Origin: an uncultured Neomegalonema sp.
Lineage (GTDB): Bacteria > Pseudomonadota > Alphaproteobacteria > Rhodobacterales > Rhodobacteraceae
Assembly (NCBI GenBank): GCA_937990185.1
Contig: CALKBI010000007.1
Coordinates: forward strand, 1 to 64,000
DNA length: 64,000 bases
Direction of reading: 5' to 3'
The notes beneath the pieces were generated by a model. The model worked only from the letters and a program-made list of their open reading frames with translations, was not told the origin of the DNA and ran no database searches. Every line of letters starts with the position of its first letter. Positions within the stretch are counted from its first letter, which is position 1. Shown piece after piece: positions 8,622 to 17,825 of this stretch. The translations under genes and the position numbers were made by a program.

Positions 8622-9614
8622 TTAGGGCGCTTGGGTTGGTAACTGATCAATCAACTCGAAGGTTAGATCACTGACAGCGCGCTCGACGGATGCATCATAC
8701 GCATTGCAGACAATACCCAGCCCAACACCATCGTCCGGTAACAAAGTCGCTTGCGCGAACCATGCGTTGTTAGATCCTGTATGGAATAGAAGTCGCTTTC
8801 CATAGCGCGATGTTGCGATCCAACCCATCGCGAAACCATTTGATGCTGGTGTGTGAAGGTGACTTTTTGCGAGATCACTGAGAAAGCCGGACTTATTCAG
8901 ATGGGCACGAAGAAACCGGCCCCATTCTTCTAATGCAACATTGATGCGTCCGGCGGGACCATAGGCTTCGGGATTGTCGCTGCGGTCTTCGGTCCAGGTC
9001 CTGCCAGTTCTGTAATGCCCCGCGAGATGCTCGAAGCTGGGGGAGCCGAAACCAAATCTTGAGATACCAAGGGGGATCATAATTTCTTTTGCGATCATGG
9101 TTTCCCAAGATTGTCCTGTGACGTGTTCGATCACTGCGCCCAGAACAATATATCCAAGGTTGGAGTAACCATTGCCTTTTGTTGGCGCTTCTTTGAGCGC
9201 ATCAGCCACCAAAAAGCGCCGCTGTGCCGTTGCCGATGCCGATGAACGGCGAAGGGCGCGAAATGTGCTTCGTGACGGGTTCGTTGCGATTCCAGCTGAA
9301 TGGGTCAGAAGTGTATGCATCGGCATGTCGCGAAATTCTGGCATCATACCAGCGGCGAGGTCGGGCAGAGCATCAGCAAGCGTTGTATCGAACCGTATCA
9401 ATGACTGATCGACAAGACGGGCGAACAACGTTGCAGTCATCGCTTTCGTGCAGGAACCGATATGCCATCGAGGTGTTTTGGCTTTTGGAAGGCCCCCGTG
9501 CATTGTTATGGATAAGCCATCTTCCACGCTGACCCATGTCGCCCCAATTGCCGGAGCGATGTGCTTTGCTCGGCTCTCAGCGATAATCGCGTTAAAATCG
9601 GATGGGGTTTCCAT
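8622..9614 (-). CDS. Serine hydrolase of the class C beta-lactamase/esterase family
   Basis: 330 residues with the three active-site motifs of the penicillin-recognising serine hydrolase fold: SCTK (SxxK, in HIGSCTKAMTATLF), YSN (GNGYSNLGYIVLG) and HTG (HTGSNNAW, in place of KTG). No signal peptide or transmembrane segment is seen, which argues against a periplasmic antibiotic beta-lactamase and for a cytosolic esterase or peptidase such as EstB-type enzymes. It runs convergently to the EAL gene with only 8 bases between stops. The substrate is unknown; resistance to beta-lactams should not be inferred. Confidence 0.82.
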   Translation of the reverse strand: METPSDFNAIIAESRAKHIAPAIGATWVSVEDGLSITMHGGLPKAKTPRWHIGSCTKAMTATLFARLVDQSLIRFDTTLADALPDLAAGMMPEFRDMPMHTLLTHSAGIATNPSRSTFRALRRSSASATAQRRFLVADALKEAPTKGNGYSNLGYIVLGAVIEHVTGQSWETMIAKEIMIPLGISRFGFGSPSFEHLAGHYRTGRTWTEDRSDNPEAYGPAGRINVALEEWGRFLRAHLNKSGFLSDLAKSHLHTPASNGFAMGWIATSRYGKRLLFHTGSNNAWFAQATLLPDDGVGLGIVCNAYDASVERAVSDLTFELIDQLPTQAP

Positions 9615-9676
9615 TGTCCTACCTTAACGCATGGGGGTTGTAAGATTCTTACAGTATCAGAGAGGCTATGCGTCGA

Positions 9677-10300
9677 TTATTGCACTTGATTATTCACGTG
9701 TTGCTCAAGTTCCGCGAAACGGTCGAGGAACTTTCTTTTGGCTTCGTCGGGCGGCAACGGCGTTAGGTCGATACTCTCATGGATTATTAAGCGTGGTTGC
9801 GAAAAGAACTGTTGCGCTTCTTGTAGCGTAAAGCCGGCTAATTGCGTTGCTTCGAACCAAGCGGCGGTCTGATCCGCTCGTTTAATCGCCTTGGCTGCCG
9901 TCTGGGGAACGTCTACCGGAAGACCGAATCTCAGATGTATGGCAGCCAATAAGCGATGTTCTAATTCTTTATAATCTCCGCCAACCATTGCTTTAAATGG
10001 GCTGATGAGATCGCCGATCACATATTCTGGCGCGTCGTGCAGAAGAGCAGCCAGTTGCCAACGTGGTGAAATTTTTGGCGTTGATAGCCGTAAAAGACGT
10101 TCTACGAGTAAAGAATGATCTGCGACGCTGAAAGGATAGGCGCCGTGGGTCTGGCCATTCCACCGTGCTACACGCGATAACCCATGCGCGATATCTTCAA
10201 TTTCTACATCAAGTGGCGAGGGGTCCAGTAAATCAAGCCTGCGCCCGCTCAACATTCGTTGCCAAGCACGGGGTGTCTGTATGTCTTTAGTCATGGGCAT
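9677..10300 (-). CDS. HD-domain phosphohydrolase, YfbR-like 5'-nucleotidase
   Basis: 207 residues of the HD superfamily. Metal-binding residues appear in order: a His in FSVADHSLLVERLL, the HD pair in ALLHDAPEYVIGDL and a distal Asp in KRADQTAAWFEATQL. This arrangement and length match YfbR-type 5'-deoxynucleotidases, which remove phosphate from dNMPs. Its N-terminus includes a short extension with RLDLLDPSPLDVEIEDIAHGL, common in alphaproteobacterial homologues. Two ATG codons lie at the start (10300 and 10294); both are plausible. It is a single-gene unit between the beta-lactamase-fold gene and a divergent envelope cluster. Confidence 0.78.
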   Translation of the reverse strand: MPMTKDIQTPRAWQRMLSGRRLDLLDPSPLDVEIEDIAHGLSRVARWNGQTHGAYPFSVADHSLLVERLLRLSTPKISPRWQLAALLHDAPEYVIGDLISPFKAMVGGDYKELEHRLLAAIHLRFGLPVDVPQTAAKAIKRADQTAAWFEATQLAGFTLQEAQQFFSQPRLIIHESIDLTPLPPDEAKRKFLDRFAELEQHVNNQVQ

Positions 10301-10513
10301 GATGGCTTGGCTTTTGAACTGAATCGAATAAGAACAGCGTCTTTAAATCATCTTACGGCTGTGGTCAGCGGCAGAATTTTGCTAAAAATAAAAAGATGAT
10401 GCAACAATTGGCATGGTTGCGCCGTAATTTCGCCCTGCCAGTCCGCTTGACTGTCAAGGTAAGTGATGGTCAGCATATTCCTGTCCGTTATTAATTAGGG
10501 GATTTCGTCGTCG

Positions 10514-10885
10514 ATGATGATGTTTGCGAGACACTCTATTGTTGCGATTGTTCTTGCGTCGGCTTTTGGGTCGAACGCTGTTGCACAATCATGTCCACCG
10601 TCATCTTTGACGCAATCTGTTGCGTTGGAATTTACGACGGTCGCAGGTGAAAAACTTGTGCTGCCAGCAATCAATAGTATGGAATGCAAAGATATTGATA
10701 TGATGCTGGCCCGCATAGATTCAACGCGGTATCGGGGCAATGCGCCGCAGCCTGAGAATATCGCAGACTGTCCTTTATTGAGCTATGAATTGCTCTTGGC
10801 TGAAGAGAACTACAATCGTTGCGTCGTCGTTAGAAAGAATGTATCCGACGGTCTGCGTAATATAGAGCGGCCTGCATCACAGTGA
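10514..10885 (+). CDS. Small secreted protein of unknown function
   Basis: 123 residues. An N-terminal signal peptide (hydrophobic run followed by NAVA-Q) predicts export to the periplasm. The mature part is about 99 residues with four cysteines (in SCPPS, MECKD, DCPLL and NRCVV), which could form two disulfides. I recognise no family. Three ATG codons in a row (10514, 10517, 10520) leave the exact start open. It lies 31 bases ahead of lspA on the same strand and may be co-transcribed with the lspA-bamF genes, but nothing in it shows a role in lipoprotein processing. Confidence 0.6.
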   Translation: MMMFARHSIVAIVLASAFGSNAVAQSCPPSSLTQSVALEFTTVAGEKLVLPAINSMECKDIDMMLARIDSTRYRGNAPQPENIADCPLLSYELLLAEENYNRCVVVRKNVSDGLRNIERPASQ

Positions 10886-10916
10886 TTGAACGCCGCGATT
10901 AGAGAACGGACGCAGC

Positions 10917-11426
10917 GTGGCGCTTTTCCAATCTAACCTTTCAATTGCGTTGATCACGGGTGCTGTTTCCTTTGCCATAGATCAATTTTCAAAATTCTAT
11001 GTAACGGACGTGCTCAAGATTGCATTGCATGATGCTCGTTCAATCATAGATGGTTTTGTGACCTTTACTCATGCAAAAAATTACGGAATCAACTTTGGGT
11101 GGTTTCAAATGCCGCCGGGTGATCCAAGGCCACAATATATTCTGATTGGTTTGTCGGTCGTCGTTAGCTTGGCTTTGCTTATTTGGGCTGTCAGGCGCTG
11201 GGATGACAAGACATTCAGCGTCGCGATTGGGCTTGTTGTCGGTGGCGCAATTGGTAATGCTTTTGATCGGTTTACGCTTGGGGCAGTAACGGATTTTCTT
11301 AATGTGACGTGTTGTGGATTTAACAATCCGTATGCATTCAATATCGCGGATGTTACTATCTTTGCAGGCGTAGCCTTGTTGCTGTATCAAACCAGAGGCG
11401 ATGAAGCACGCGCAGCTCAGGAATAG
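10917..11426 (+). CDS. lspA: Lipoprotein signal peptidase (prolipoprotein signal peptidase II)
   Basis: 169 residues with four transmembrane helices. The aspartyl-protease dyad of LspA is visible: Asp126 in NAFDRFTLGAVTDFL and Asp145 in YAFNIADVTIF; the conserved Asn and Gly of HAKNYGINFGW are also present. The enzyme cleaves diacylglyceryl-modified prolipoproteins in the inner membrane just before the lipobox Cys. It starts with GTG at 10917. The gene directly downstream is itself a lipoprotein (BamF), and at least two more lipoproteins lie in the window. The lspA-bamF-M16-M16 order is one I associate with Rhodobacterales. Confidence 0.95.
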   Translation: MALFQSNLSIALITGAVSFAIDQFSKFYVTDVLKIALHDARSIIDGFVTFTHAKNYGINFGWFQMPPGDPRPQYILIGLSVVVSLALLIWAVRRWDDKTFSVAIGLVVGGAIGNAFDRFTLGAVTDFLNVTCCGFNNPYAFNIADVTIFAGVALLLYQTRGDEARAAQE

Positions 11427-11440
11427 ACGGGAAATTTGTT

Positions 11441-12115
11441 ATGATTCAGCTTTTTCGACGATCGCTCATTCTGATAGCTGCGTTGGGAGTGGCAGCATGT
11501 GGCGGCGACGACCAAGCGGAAGATGCCGGAGTGAATCTTGCGAATATCGTAGGGCTTAAGAAAAACCCGCCAGATGAATTTGCGGTGATCCCGACAGCTC
11601 CACTCGAACTTCCAAAGGATTTTACGGCATTGCCTCCCCCTAATCCGGGTGAGCGGAGTAGATTGGTTTCTGATCCGGTTAGTGATGCCCGCGAAGCGTT
11701 GCTGGGTGATAGCGCGCCTAAAGCGGCGAATGCTCGCGTATCTACATCAGAAGCTGCCCTGCTGTCGGCATCTGGATCGACAGCCGCCTCCAGCGATATC
11801 CGCACCGTACTGGATGCCGAGCAAGCTGCAAGCGACGACGCAGAGCAGCAGTATCTGCTTGATAGGGTCTTTCCTACATTGCGGACGCTACGGGGTGCTG
11901 ATCAGAAAGATTTACTTCAGGCGGAAGAGGAGCGCGTTCGGCTCAGTACATTGGAAAACGAAGCAGGGCGCAACAGCTCTGGCATCGCGACGATTCAATC
12001 TAGTACTGGACCTGCGGCAGCACAGCCGGTTTCGCCGATCGTTACGCCACCAGCAGTATCTGCGCCGACGATTGATCCATCGACCGGTGAGGAACTTATC
12101 TTCATCCCTGAGTGA
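11441..12115 (+). CDS. bamF: DUF3035 lipoprotein, beta-barrel assembly protein BamF
   Basis: 224 residues. A lipoprotein signal with lipobox GVAAC (Cys at residue 20) is followed by a low-complexity, Ala/Ser/Pro-rich protein. The conserved block LKKNPPDEFAVIPTAPLELP near residues 40-60 is the hallmark of DUF3035, which has been assigned to BamF, an accessory subunit of the alphaproteobacterial BAM complex that inserts outer-membrane beta-barrels. It would be anchored in the periplasmic leaflet of the outer membrane. It starts 14 bases after lspA, so the two are probably one transcript, and the M16 pair follows after a 190-base gap. Confidence 0.85.
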   Translation: MIQLFRRSLILIAALGVAACGGDDQAEDAGVNLANIVGLKKNPPDEFAVIPTAPLELPKDFTALPPPNPGERSRLVSDPVSDAREALLGDSAPKAANARVSTSEAALLSASGSTAASSDIRTVLDAEQAASDDAEQQYLLDRVFPTLRTLRGADQKDLLQAEEERVRLSTLENEAGRNSSGIATIQSSTGPAAAQPVSPIVTPPAVSAPTIDPSTGEELIFIPE

Positions 12116-12306
12116 TCAGGTTGGTTTCTCCGACAGTCAACCACAAGCGTTGCTAGCTCTGGCGTTTGCGGAACATGGTTGACGTGATGTTAACGTCTCT
12201 CTGACCCTATCGTGATGTGCTGCGCAGGAGGCATTATTGGCCTCTGTACGCTATAGCTATATTTGATGTGTCGAGGATAATCCGACATTCAATCTTCGGA
12301 GGTTAG

Positions 12307-13647
12307 ATGCGACGACTTTTTGCTGCGTTAGCAGTTGCTCTGGTTCCGCAAGCCGCGCTTGCTGAACCTGTAGTTACAAGTTTTGAACTCGATAATGGAA
12401 TGCGTGGTGTCGTGATCGAAGATCATCGTGCGCCTGTCGTTACACACATGGTCTGGTATAAAGTCGGGTCAGCAGACGAAACGCCCGGAAAGACAGGTAT
12501 TGCTCACTATCTTGAGCATTTGCTGTTCAAGGGAACAGAGAAATTTCCAAATGGACGCTTTTCTGAGATTGTCGCCGAGAATGGCGGTCGTGAGAATGCT
12601 TTCACATCCCGTGATTATACCGGCTATTTCCAGAACATTGCTGCCGACCGTCTCGATCTGATGATGGAGATGGAAGCGGATCGGATGCGCAATCTTGTTA
12701 TTGGTGATGATGACTGGCAGGCCGAACGCGATGTGGTGGGCGAAGAACGTCGGACGCGAACGGATAATGTGCCGTCTGCGAAGTTTCGCGAGCAATTCTC
12801 CGCTGCATTATATTTGGGCCACCCTTACGGCACGCCGGTAATCGGTTGGAAGGCAGAAGTTGAAGCACTGACGAAAGAAGATGCTCTCGAATTCTATGCC
12901 CGGTTCTATGCCCCGAAGAATGCGATCCTCGTAGTCGCGGGTGATGTTGATCCGGTCGAAGTCGAGGCTTTGGCGAAAAAGTATTACGGTAAGATTGAAT
13001 CGGTTGATTTGCCGGAGCATGTGCGCGGTGTAGAGCCACCCCATCTTGCAGAGCGCCGCATTTCGATGACGGACCCCCGTGTTGCACAACCGCAGTTTAT
13101 GCGCGGATATCTTGCCCCAAGCTATATAACGGCAAAACCCGGTGAGGCGGAAGGTTTGGTCCTGCTCGCTGATATTCTTGGCGGTGGGTCTACGCGCCGG
13201 ATGCAGCGTGTTCTCACCCGGGATGCTGATATGGCGATTTATGCCGGGGCATACTATTCCGGCCTCGCACGCGATCATGGTGAGTTCGTCGTATATGCCG
13301 GACCCAAAGGCGATACATCACTGGCCGCTATTGAAGGTGCTGTCGATTGGATGCTGGAAGACTTGCTCGAGAATGGTGTCACCGATGAAGAACTGGCGCG
13401 ATCCAAGAAATCTTTGATTGCGGATGAGATCTATTCGCAAGATAGCCAACGTGCGTTGGCGCGTGAATATGGCGCTGCGCTGACAATCGGAATGAGCATT
13501 GAGGATATTCAAGGTTGGCGTGGCCGTGTTGAAGCCACCACTGCCGAGGATGTCATGAATGCTGCCCGCAAGGTTCTCGACCGTAAACGTTCAGTGACGG
13601 GGATACTAAAAGGACCGGATGCCGAGAAGAAGGAGGCTGCAGAATGA
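12307..13647 (+). CDS. Zinc-dependent M16 peptidase, catalytic subunit
   Basis: 446 residues. A signal peptide ending in ALA (cleavage near residue 19) directs it to the periplasm. The inverted zinc motif HxxEH is intact as HYLEH (His67, Glu70, His71) in GIAHYLEHLLFKGT, and a downstream conserved Glu follows in the helix after GYFQNIAADRLDL. Two M16 half-domains are recognisable. It overlaps the next gene by 4 bases (ATGA), so the pair is translationally coupled and probably forms a heterodimer, like the alpha/beta subunits of mitochondrial processing peptidase. The likely substrates are periplasmic peptides or misfolded envelope proteins, but this is inferred from context beside BamF. Confidence 0.9.
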   Translation: MRRLFAALAVALVPQAALAEPVVTSFELDNGMRGVVIEDHRAPVVTHMVWYKVGSADETPGKTGIAHYLEHLLFKGTEKFPNGRFSEIVAENGGRENAFTSRDYTGYFQNIAADRLDLMMEMEADRMRNLVIGDDDWQAERDVVGEERRTRTDNVPSAKFREQFSAALYLGHPYGTPVIGWKAEVEALTKEDALEFYARFYAPKNAILVVAGDVDPVEVEALAKKYYGKIESVDLPEHVRGVEPPHLAERRISMTDPRVAQPQFMRGYLAPSYITAKPGEAEGLVLLADILGGGSTRRMQRVLTRDADMAIYAGAYYSGLARDHGEFVVYAGPKGDTSLAAIEGAVDWMLEDLLENGVTDEELARSKKSLIADEIYSQDSQRALAREYGAALTIGMSIEDIQGWRGRVEATTAEDVMNAARKVLDRKRSVTGILKGPDAEKKEAAE

Positions 13648-14951
13648 GAACGCTGATTGCTTTTGTTGCCGCCGTGCTTTTTGCACCGCTTTCTCATGCC
13701 GAAGAGAATCGTATTCAGCGCGTTATCAGTCCCGGCGGGATTGAGGCGTGGCTGGTGGAAGAACAAGCCATTCCAATGGTCGCAGTTGAGATCATGTTTG
13801 CGGGCGGCGCGCATGTCGATGCCGAGGGACAAGAGGGCGCTGCTTATCTTACCGCTGGTCTGATCGAGGAAGGTGCGGGTGATATGGATTCGCAGGGCTT
13901 TGCGCTGCGAAAAGAAGATTTATCTGCGCGCATTGGTTTTAACAGTGGGCGGGATGATTTCACTGTTGGAATGCGGGCTTTGACCGCTAATTTAGATGAC
14001 AGCTTTGAGCTGCTTCATATTGCGCTGACAGAGCCGACTTTTGAACAGCGCCAAATTGATCGCGTGCGAGATCAGGTTCTTTCAGGGATGAAATCCGATC
14101 TGGTCAACCCTGACACTCAAGGCGCGACAGAATGGTTTAAACAGATGTTTCCCGGGTCGACTTATGGCCGGCCAACAAAGGGAACGCCTGAGAGCGTTAA
14201 GGCGCTTACCCGCGATAATCTGGTCGAGACCTATGGCCGTATGGTGGCCAAATCTCGGATGAAAATCGGTGTTGTTGGTGACATTGACGCGGCCACTCTC
14301 GGTCCGCTGTTGGATAAGACGTTTGGTGATTTGCCGGAGGGTGAAGCGCTGGATAGGTCGCCGATTGAACTGAGCAATGTAAGTGGAACTCATCTTATTC
14401 AGGCAGATATTCCACAAAGCACAGTGATGCTGGGCCATGAAGGTATTCTTCGCGGGGACGACGATTTTATCATTGCTTATGTGATGAATCATATCTTCGG
14501 CGGCGGATCGTTTAACTCTCGTTTGTACGAGGAAGTTCGCGAGAAAAATGGATTGGCGTATTCAGTCTATTCGTATCTCAGCCCTTATGATCGTGCAGGT
14601 CTTTACATGGGCGGCGTGGCGACCGCGAATGAGCGCGTTAAGCAATCTATTGACCTTATCCGTGCGGAATGGGCACGGCTGGCCAATGAAGGTGTGACAG
14701 AAGAAGAGCTAGAAAAGGCGAAAAAGTTCCTGACGGGTGCTTTTGCGCTGCGCTTTGACTCGAATGCCAAGATCGCCCGTTATCTTGCGGGATTACAGGC
14801 GGCTGATCTAAGTATTGATTACATTGATACCCGGAATGATCTGGTCAACGCGGTGACCAAAGAAGATGTTGACCGGGTGGCAAAGCGCATCTTGAAACCT
14901 GACGATTTGTTCATCGTCGTCGTTGGAAACCCCACCGATCTTGATGAGTAA
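13644..14951 (+). CDS. M16 peptidase family protein, non-catalytic partner subunit
   Basis: 435 residues with a signal peptide (cleavage after SHA, residue about 19). It has the M16 fold but lacks the zinc motif: where HxxEH should be, the sequence reads GAAYLTAGLIEEGAG. The C-terminal half keeps the substrate-positioning segment FNSRLYEEVREKNGLAYSV with the Arg/Tyr pair typical of the non-catalytic partner. The ATG overlaps the stop of the upstream catalytic subunit, so expression of the two is coupled. I infer a periplasmic two-chain protease in which this chain holds the substrate. Confidence 0.88.
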   Translation: MRTLIAFVAAVLFAPLSHAEENRIQRVISPGGIEAWLVEEQAIPMVAVEIMFAGGAHVDAEGQEGAAYLTAGLIEEGAGDMDSQGFALRKEDLSARIGFNSGRDDFTVGMRALTANLDDSFELLHIALTEPTFEQRQIDRVRDQVLSGMKSDLVNPDTQGATEWFKQMFPGSTYGRPTKGTPESVKALTRDNLVETYGRMVAKSRMKIGVVGDIDAATLGPLLDKTFGDLPEGEALDRSPIELSNVSGTHLIQADIPQSTVMLGHEGILRGDDDFIIAYVMNHIFGGGSFNSRLYEEVREKNGLAYSVYSYLSPYDRAGLYMGGVATANERVKQSIDLIRAEWARLANEGVTEEELEKAKKFLTGAFALRFDSNAKIARYLAGLQAADLSIDYIDTRNDLVNAVTKEDVDRVAKRILKPDDLFIVVVGNPTDLDE

Positions 14952-15097
14952 ATGACAATACACGCTCCCGGTAATCAATCCGGGGGCGGAGCTTCAAATT
15001 GGAAGCCTAAACCGGGCTTCCAAAACCCGCCTCTGTGCTATAGCCACTCCCTCAGTATTCCAATGGCGTCTTGCTACGCTGTCAACGGGGAATGGAT

Positions 15098-16144
15098 ATG
15101 GCCGAGAACAGCAAATCAGGGCTTACTTATCGTGATGCCGGTGTCGATGTGGATGCCGGTAATGCGTTTGTTGAGACAATCAAGCCTGCGGTGAAATCGA
15201 CTTCACGGCCCGGTATGATGGGCGGTATTGGCGGGTTTGGCGGGCTTTTTGACCTCAAAGCGGCTGGTTTTAAAGACCCGATTATGGTCGCAGCGACCGA
15301 TGGTGTCGGAACCAAGCTGAAAGTGGCGATAGAGAGCGGTATTCACAACACGGTTGGCATTGATCTGGTCGCAATGTGTGTGAATGACTTGCTCGCGCAA
15401 GGGGCAGAGCCTCTGTTTTTCTTGGATTATTTTGCAACTGGAAAACTAAGTGTCGAGCATGGTGCTGCGGTTGTTGAAGGGATCGCTGAGGGGTGTCGTC
15501 AGGCCGGTTGCGGTTTGATCGGCGGTGAGACCGCCGAAATGCCAGGAATGTATGCCTCCGGCGATTATGACCTTGCTGGTTTTTCCGTTGGTGCGGTTGA
15601 GCGGGATGCTGTGTTGCCCCGTGCAGCAGCGGTTGGCGATGTGCTGCTCGGGTTGGCGTCTTCAGGGCCACATTCAAACGGGTATTCGCTGATCCGTAAG
15701 ATCGTCGCTCAATCGGGCTTGGCATGGGATGCGCCTTCGCCGTTTGGTGAAGGGACTGTCGCGGAAAGCCTGATCACACCAACAAGAATTTACGTAAAAT
15801 CCTGCCTCGCGGCGATGCGTGCCAGTGATGGAGTGCGGAGCTTTGCCCATATTACCGGGGGTGGGTTGACCGAAAATATCCCGCGTGTTCTTTCCGATGA
15901 TCTTGCCGCGCGCATTGATATGACATCATGGCAGCGGCCTGCGGTTTTTGACTGGATTGCCGAACAAGGCGGCGTCGAAGAAGCTGAAATGCGGCGAGCA
16001 TTCAACTGTGGCATCGGTATGGTCGTTGTCGTCTCCCCTGATGCTGAGGCGCTAGTGCGCTCGGCGCTGGAAGGCGAGGGCGAGACGGTTTCTCGTATCG
16101 GCGAGGTCATTGCGCGAGATGGTGACGCGGTGGTTTATTCATGA
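15098..16144 (+). CDS. purM: Phosphoribosylformylglycinamidine cyclo-ligase (AIR synthetase)
   Basis: 348 residues, the usual length for PurM. It closes the imidazole ring of AIR from FGAM with ATP in de novo purine synthesis. Recognisable blocks are [48 protein letters not shown] and [14 protein letters not shown] chose ATG 15098 because the GGGGA run at 15087-15091 sits at proper distance from it; ATG 15092 two codons earlier is too close to that run. The stop overlaps the purN start as ATGA, so the two are coupled. Confidence 0.95.
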   Translation: MAENSKSGLTYRDAGVDVDAGNAFVETIKPAVKSTSRPGMMGGIGGFGGLFDLKAAGFKDPIMVAATDGVGTKLKVAIESGIHNTVGIDLVAMCVNDLLAQGAEPLFFLDYFATGKLSVEHGAAVVEGIAEGCRQAGCGLIGGETAEMPGMYASGDYDLAGFSVGAVERDAVLPRAAAVGDVLLGLASSGPHSNGYSLIRKIVAQSGLAWDAPSPFGEGTVAESLITPTRIYVKSCLAAMRASDGVRSFAHITGGGLTENIPRVLSDDLAARIDMTSWQRPAVFDWIAEQGGVEEAEMRRAFNCGIGMVVVVSPDAEALVRSALEGEGETVSRIGEVIARDGDAVVYS

Positions 16145-16782
16145 GGGTTGGCATCCAGATTTCTGGACGCGGCTCTAACATGCAAGCACTCGTCGCGGCA
16201 TGTGCGACAGCCGATTTTCCGGCTGATGTCGCGCTGGTGATTTCGAATGATCCGAGTGCAGCGGGTTTGGAATGGGCTGCTGAACGCGGGATCAAGACCG
16301 CCGCGATTTCTCATAAAGGGATGGAGCGTGAAGCGCATGAGCGCCTTATGGATGCCGCGTTGGTCGAGGCGGGTGTCGAGCTTGTCTGTAATGCTGGATA
16401 TATGCGCGTGCTGACGCCGTGGTTTGTGGATAAATGGCACGATAAGCTGATTAATATTCATCCGTCTTTGCTGCCATCCTTTCCGGGATTGGATACCCAT
16501 GTGCGGGCGCTCGAAAAGGGTGTGCGTTGGCATGGCTGCACGGTGCATTACGTTCGTGCGCCAGTGGATGAGGGACCTATCATCGCACAAGCTGTGGTTC
16601 CCGTAGTGGCGCAAGATACGCCGGATGCTTTAGCGGCACGGGTACTGAAAGCCGAGCATGAGCTTTATCCGATTGCCTTGAAACTGGTTGCAAGCGGTGC
16701 TGCACCCGTCGTCGATGAACGTGTGATGTTGGCCGAGGGCGTCGTGCCTTATAGTGTTTGCCATCCCGGAGTTGCCTCATGA
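16141..16782 (+). CDS. purN: Phosphoribosylglycinamide formyltransferase
   Basis: 213 residues. PurN transfers the formyl group of 10-formyl-THF to GAR in purine synthesis. The N-terminal [11 protein letters not shown] motif binds the phosphate of GAR. The catalytic Asn and His lie in the [11 protein letters not shown] block, followed by the HGCTVHYV and DEGPIIAQA segments that contain the catalytic Asp. Both ends overlap neighbours by ATGA: purM upstream and the saccharopine dehydrogenase gene downstream. The three genes therefore form one tightly packed operon even though the third has no role in purine synthesis. Confidence 0.95.
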   Translation: MRVGIQISGRGSNMQALVAACATADFPADVALVISNDPSAAGLEWAAERGIKTAAISHKGMEREAHERLMDAALVEAGVELVCNAGYMRVLTPWFVDKWHDKLINIHPSLLPSFPGLDTHVRALEKGVRWHGCTVHYVRAPVDEGPIIAQAVVPVVAQDTPDALAARVLKAEHELYPIALKLVASGAAPVVDERVMLAEGVVPYSVCHPGVAS

Positions 16783-17822
16783 AAATCTGGTTGCGGGATG
16801 AAGCGCGGGATACGGAACGACGCACACCGTTGACACCCAAAGGCGCAGCAGAATTGATCGCGGGCGGGGCATCCATCACGGTTGAGCGAAGTCAGAAGCG
16901 TGTGTTTGCTGATGCCGATTATAAAGAGGTCGGCTGCGAATTGGTTGCACCCGGTGCATGGCCGGAAGCTCCCGCAGACGCGCTGATCCTTGGCGTGAAA
17001 GAGCTGCCCGCTTCGCCCGCGATTTTAAGCGGCCAGTTTGCTCATTTCGCGCATATTTATAAAGAGCAGCAAGGATGGCGGGATGAGCTGTCGCGGTTCT
17101 CTCATGGTGGTGGGTCGCTCTATGATCTCGAATACCTGACCCGAGATACCGGCGAGCGTGTTGCTGCGTTCGGATATTGGGCGGGGTGGCTTGGAGCGGC
17201 GATTGGGCTGTGGGGATGGCTCGCGAAACGCAAAGGTGTCGATGGTCCTTTTGCAGGCGTGCAGTCTGCAGATAGTCGCGATGGTTTTCTGGCCCGGATT
17301 GCCGCGTTGGCAACAGACCCGTTGCCTAAAACCGTTATTGTTGGTGCTTTGGGCCGATCAGGGAAGGGCGCTTATGATATGCTCGCTTCTGTCGGGATCG
17401 CACCGACCTGTTGGGACAAGGCAGAGACAGCCGAACTGGACCGTGAGGGATTGCTAGCTCATGATCTGTTGGTTAGCTGTGTATTGATGACCGGACCGGG
17501 TTTATTATTGGTGCAGCCTGAAGACTTGCCCGGCGCACGGTTGTCGATGATTGCCGATGTTGCCTGCGATCCGTTTTCTGATTTTAATCCACTGCCGATC
17601 TATGATGCGCCAACCCCATGGACTGCGCCTTTTGTTGAGGTTGCCGAGGGGAAATGGGTGACGGCGATTGATAACCTGCCATCCCTGTTGCCACGCGAAG
17701 CATCAGAAGATTTCGCCGCACAACTGCTCCCGACATTGCGTGCGTATCCTGATGGTATTGCATGGCGGAACGCTAAGGCATCGTTTGAGGCGGCGCAGGC
17801 CAAGGCACAATCTCAAGGTTGA
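16779..17822 (+). CDS. Saccharopine dehydrogenase (NAD+, L-lysine-forming), LYS1-like
   Basis: 347 residues. The N-terminus RDTERRTPLTPKGAAELI is the conserved opening of LYS1/alanine-dehydrogenase-like enzymes, followed by GVKELP (active-site Lys) and FAHFAHIYKEQQGW (active-site His), the glycine-rich GALGRSGKGAYDML dinucleotide site and the C-terminal AIDNLPSLLPREAS block. This is the single-domain fungal-type enzyme that interconverts saccharopine with lysine plus 2-oxoglutarate. Bacteria normally make lysine by the diaminopimelate route, so it may act in lysine degradation or another imine-forming step. The ATG overlaps the purN stop. No partner glutamate-forming saccharopine dehydrogenase is seen in the window. 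Confidence 0.85.
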   Translation: MKIWLRDEARDTERRTPLTPKGAAELIAGGASITVERSQKRVFADADYKEVGCELVAPGAWPEAPADALILGVKELPASPAILSGQFAHFAHIYKEQQGWRDELSRFSHGGGSLYDLEYLTRDTGERVAAFGYWAGWLGAAIGLWGWLAKRKGVDGPFAGVQSADSRDGFLARIAALATDPLPKTVIVGALGRSGKGAYDMLASVGIAPTCWDKAETAELDREGLLAHDLLVSCVLMTGPGLLLVQPEDLPGARLSMIADVACDPFSDFNPLPIYDAPTPWTAPFVEVAEGKWVTAIDNLPSLLPREASEDFAAQLLPTLRAYPDGIAWRNAKASFEAAQAKAQSQG

Positions 17823-17825
17823 AAA

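Noticed and set aside
8622-9614. Antibiotic-resistance beta-lactamase
   Set aside because: It has SxxK, YSN and HTG motifs but no signal peptide, so a cytosolic esterase-like role is more likely.
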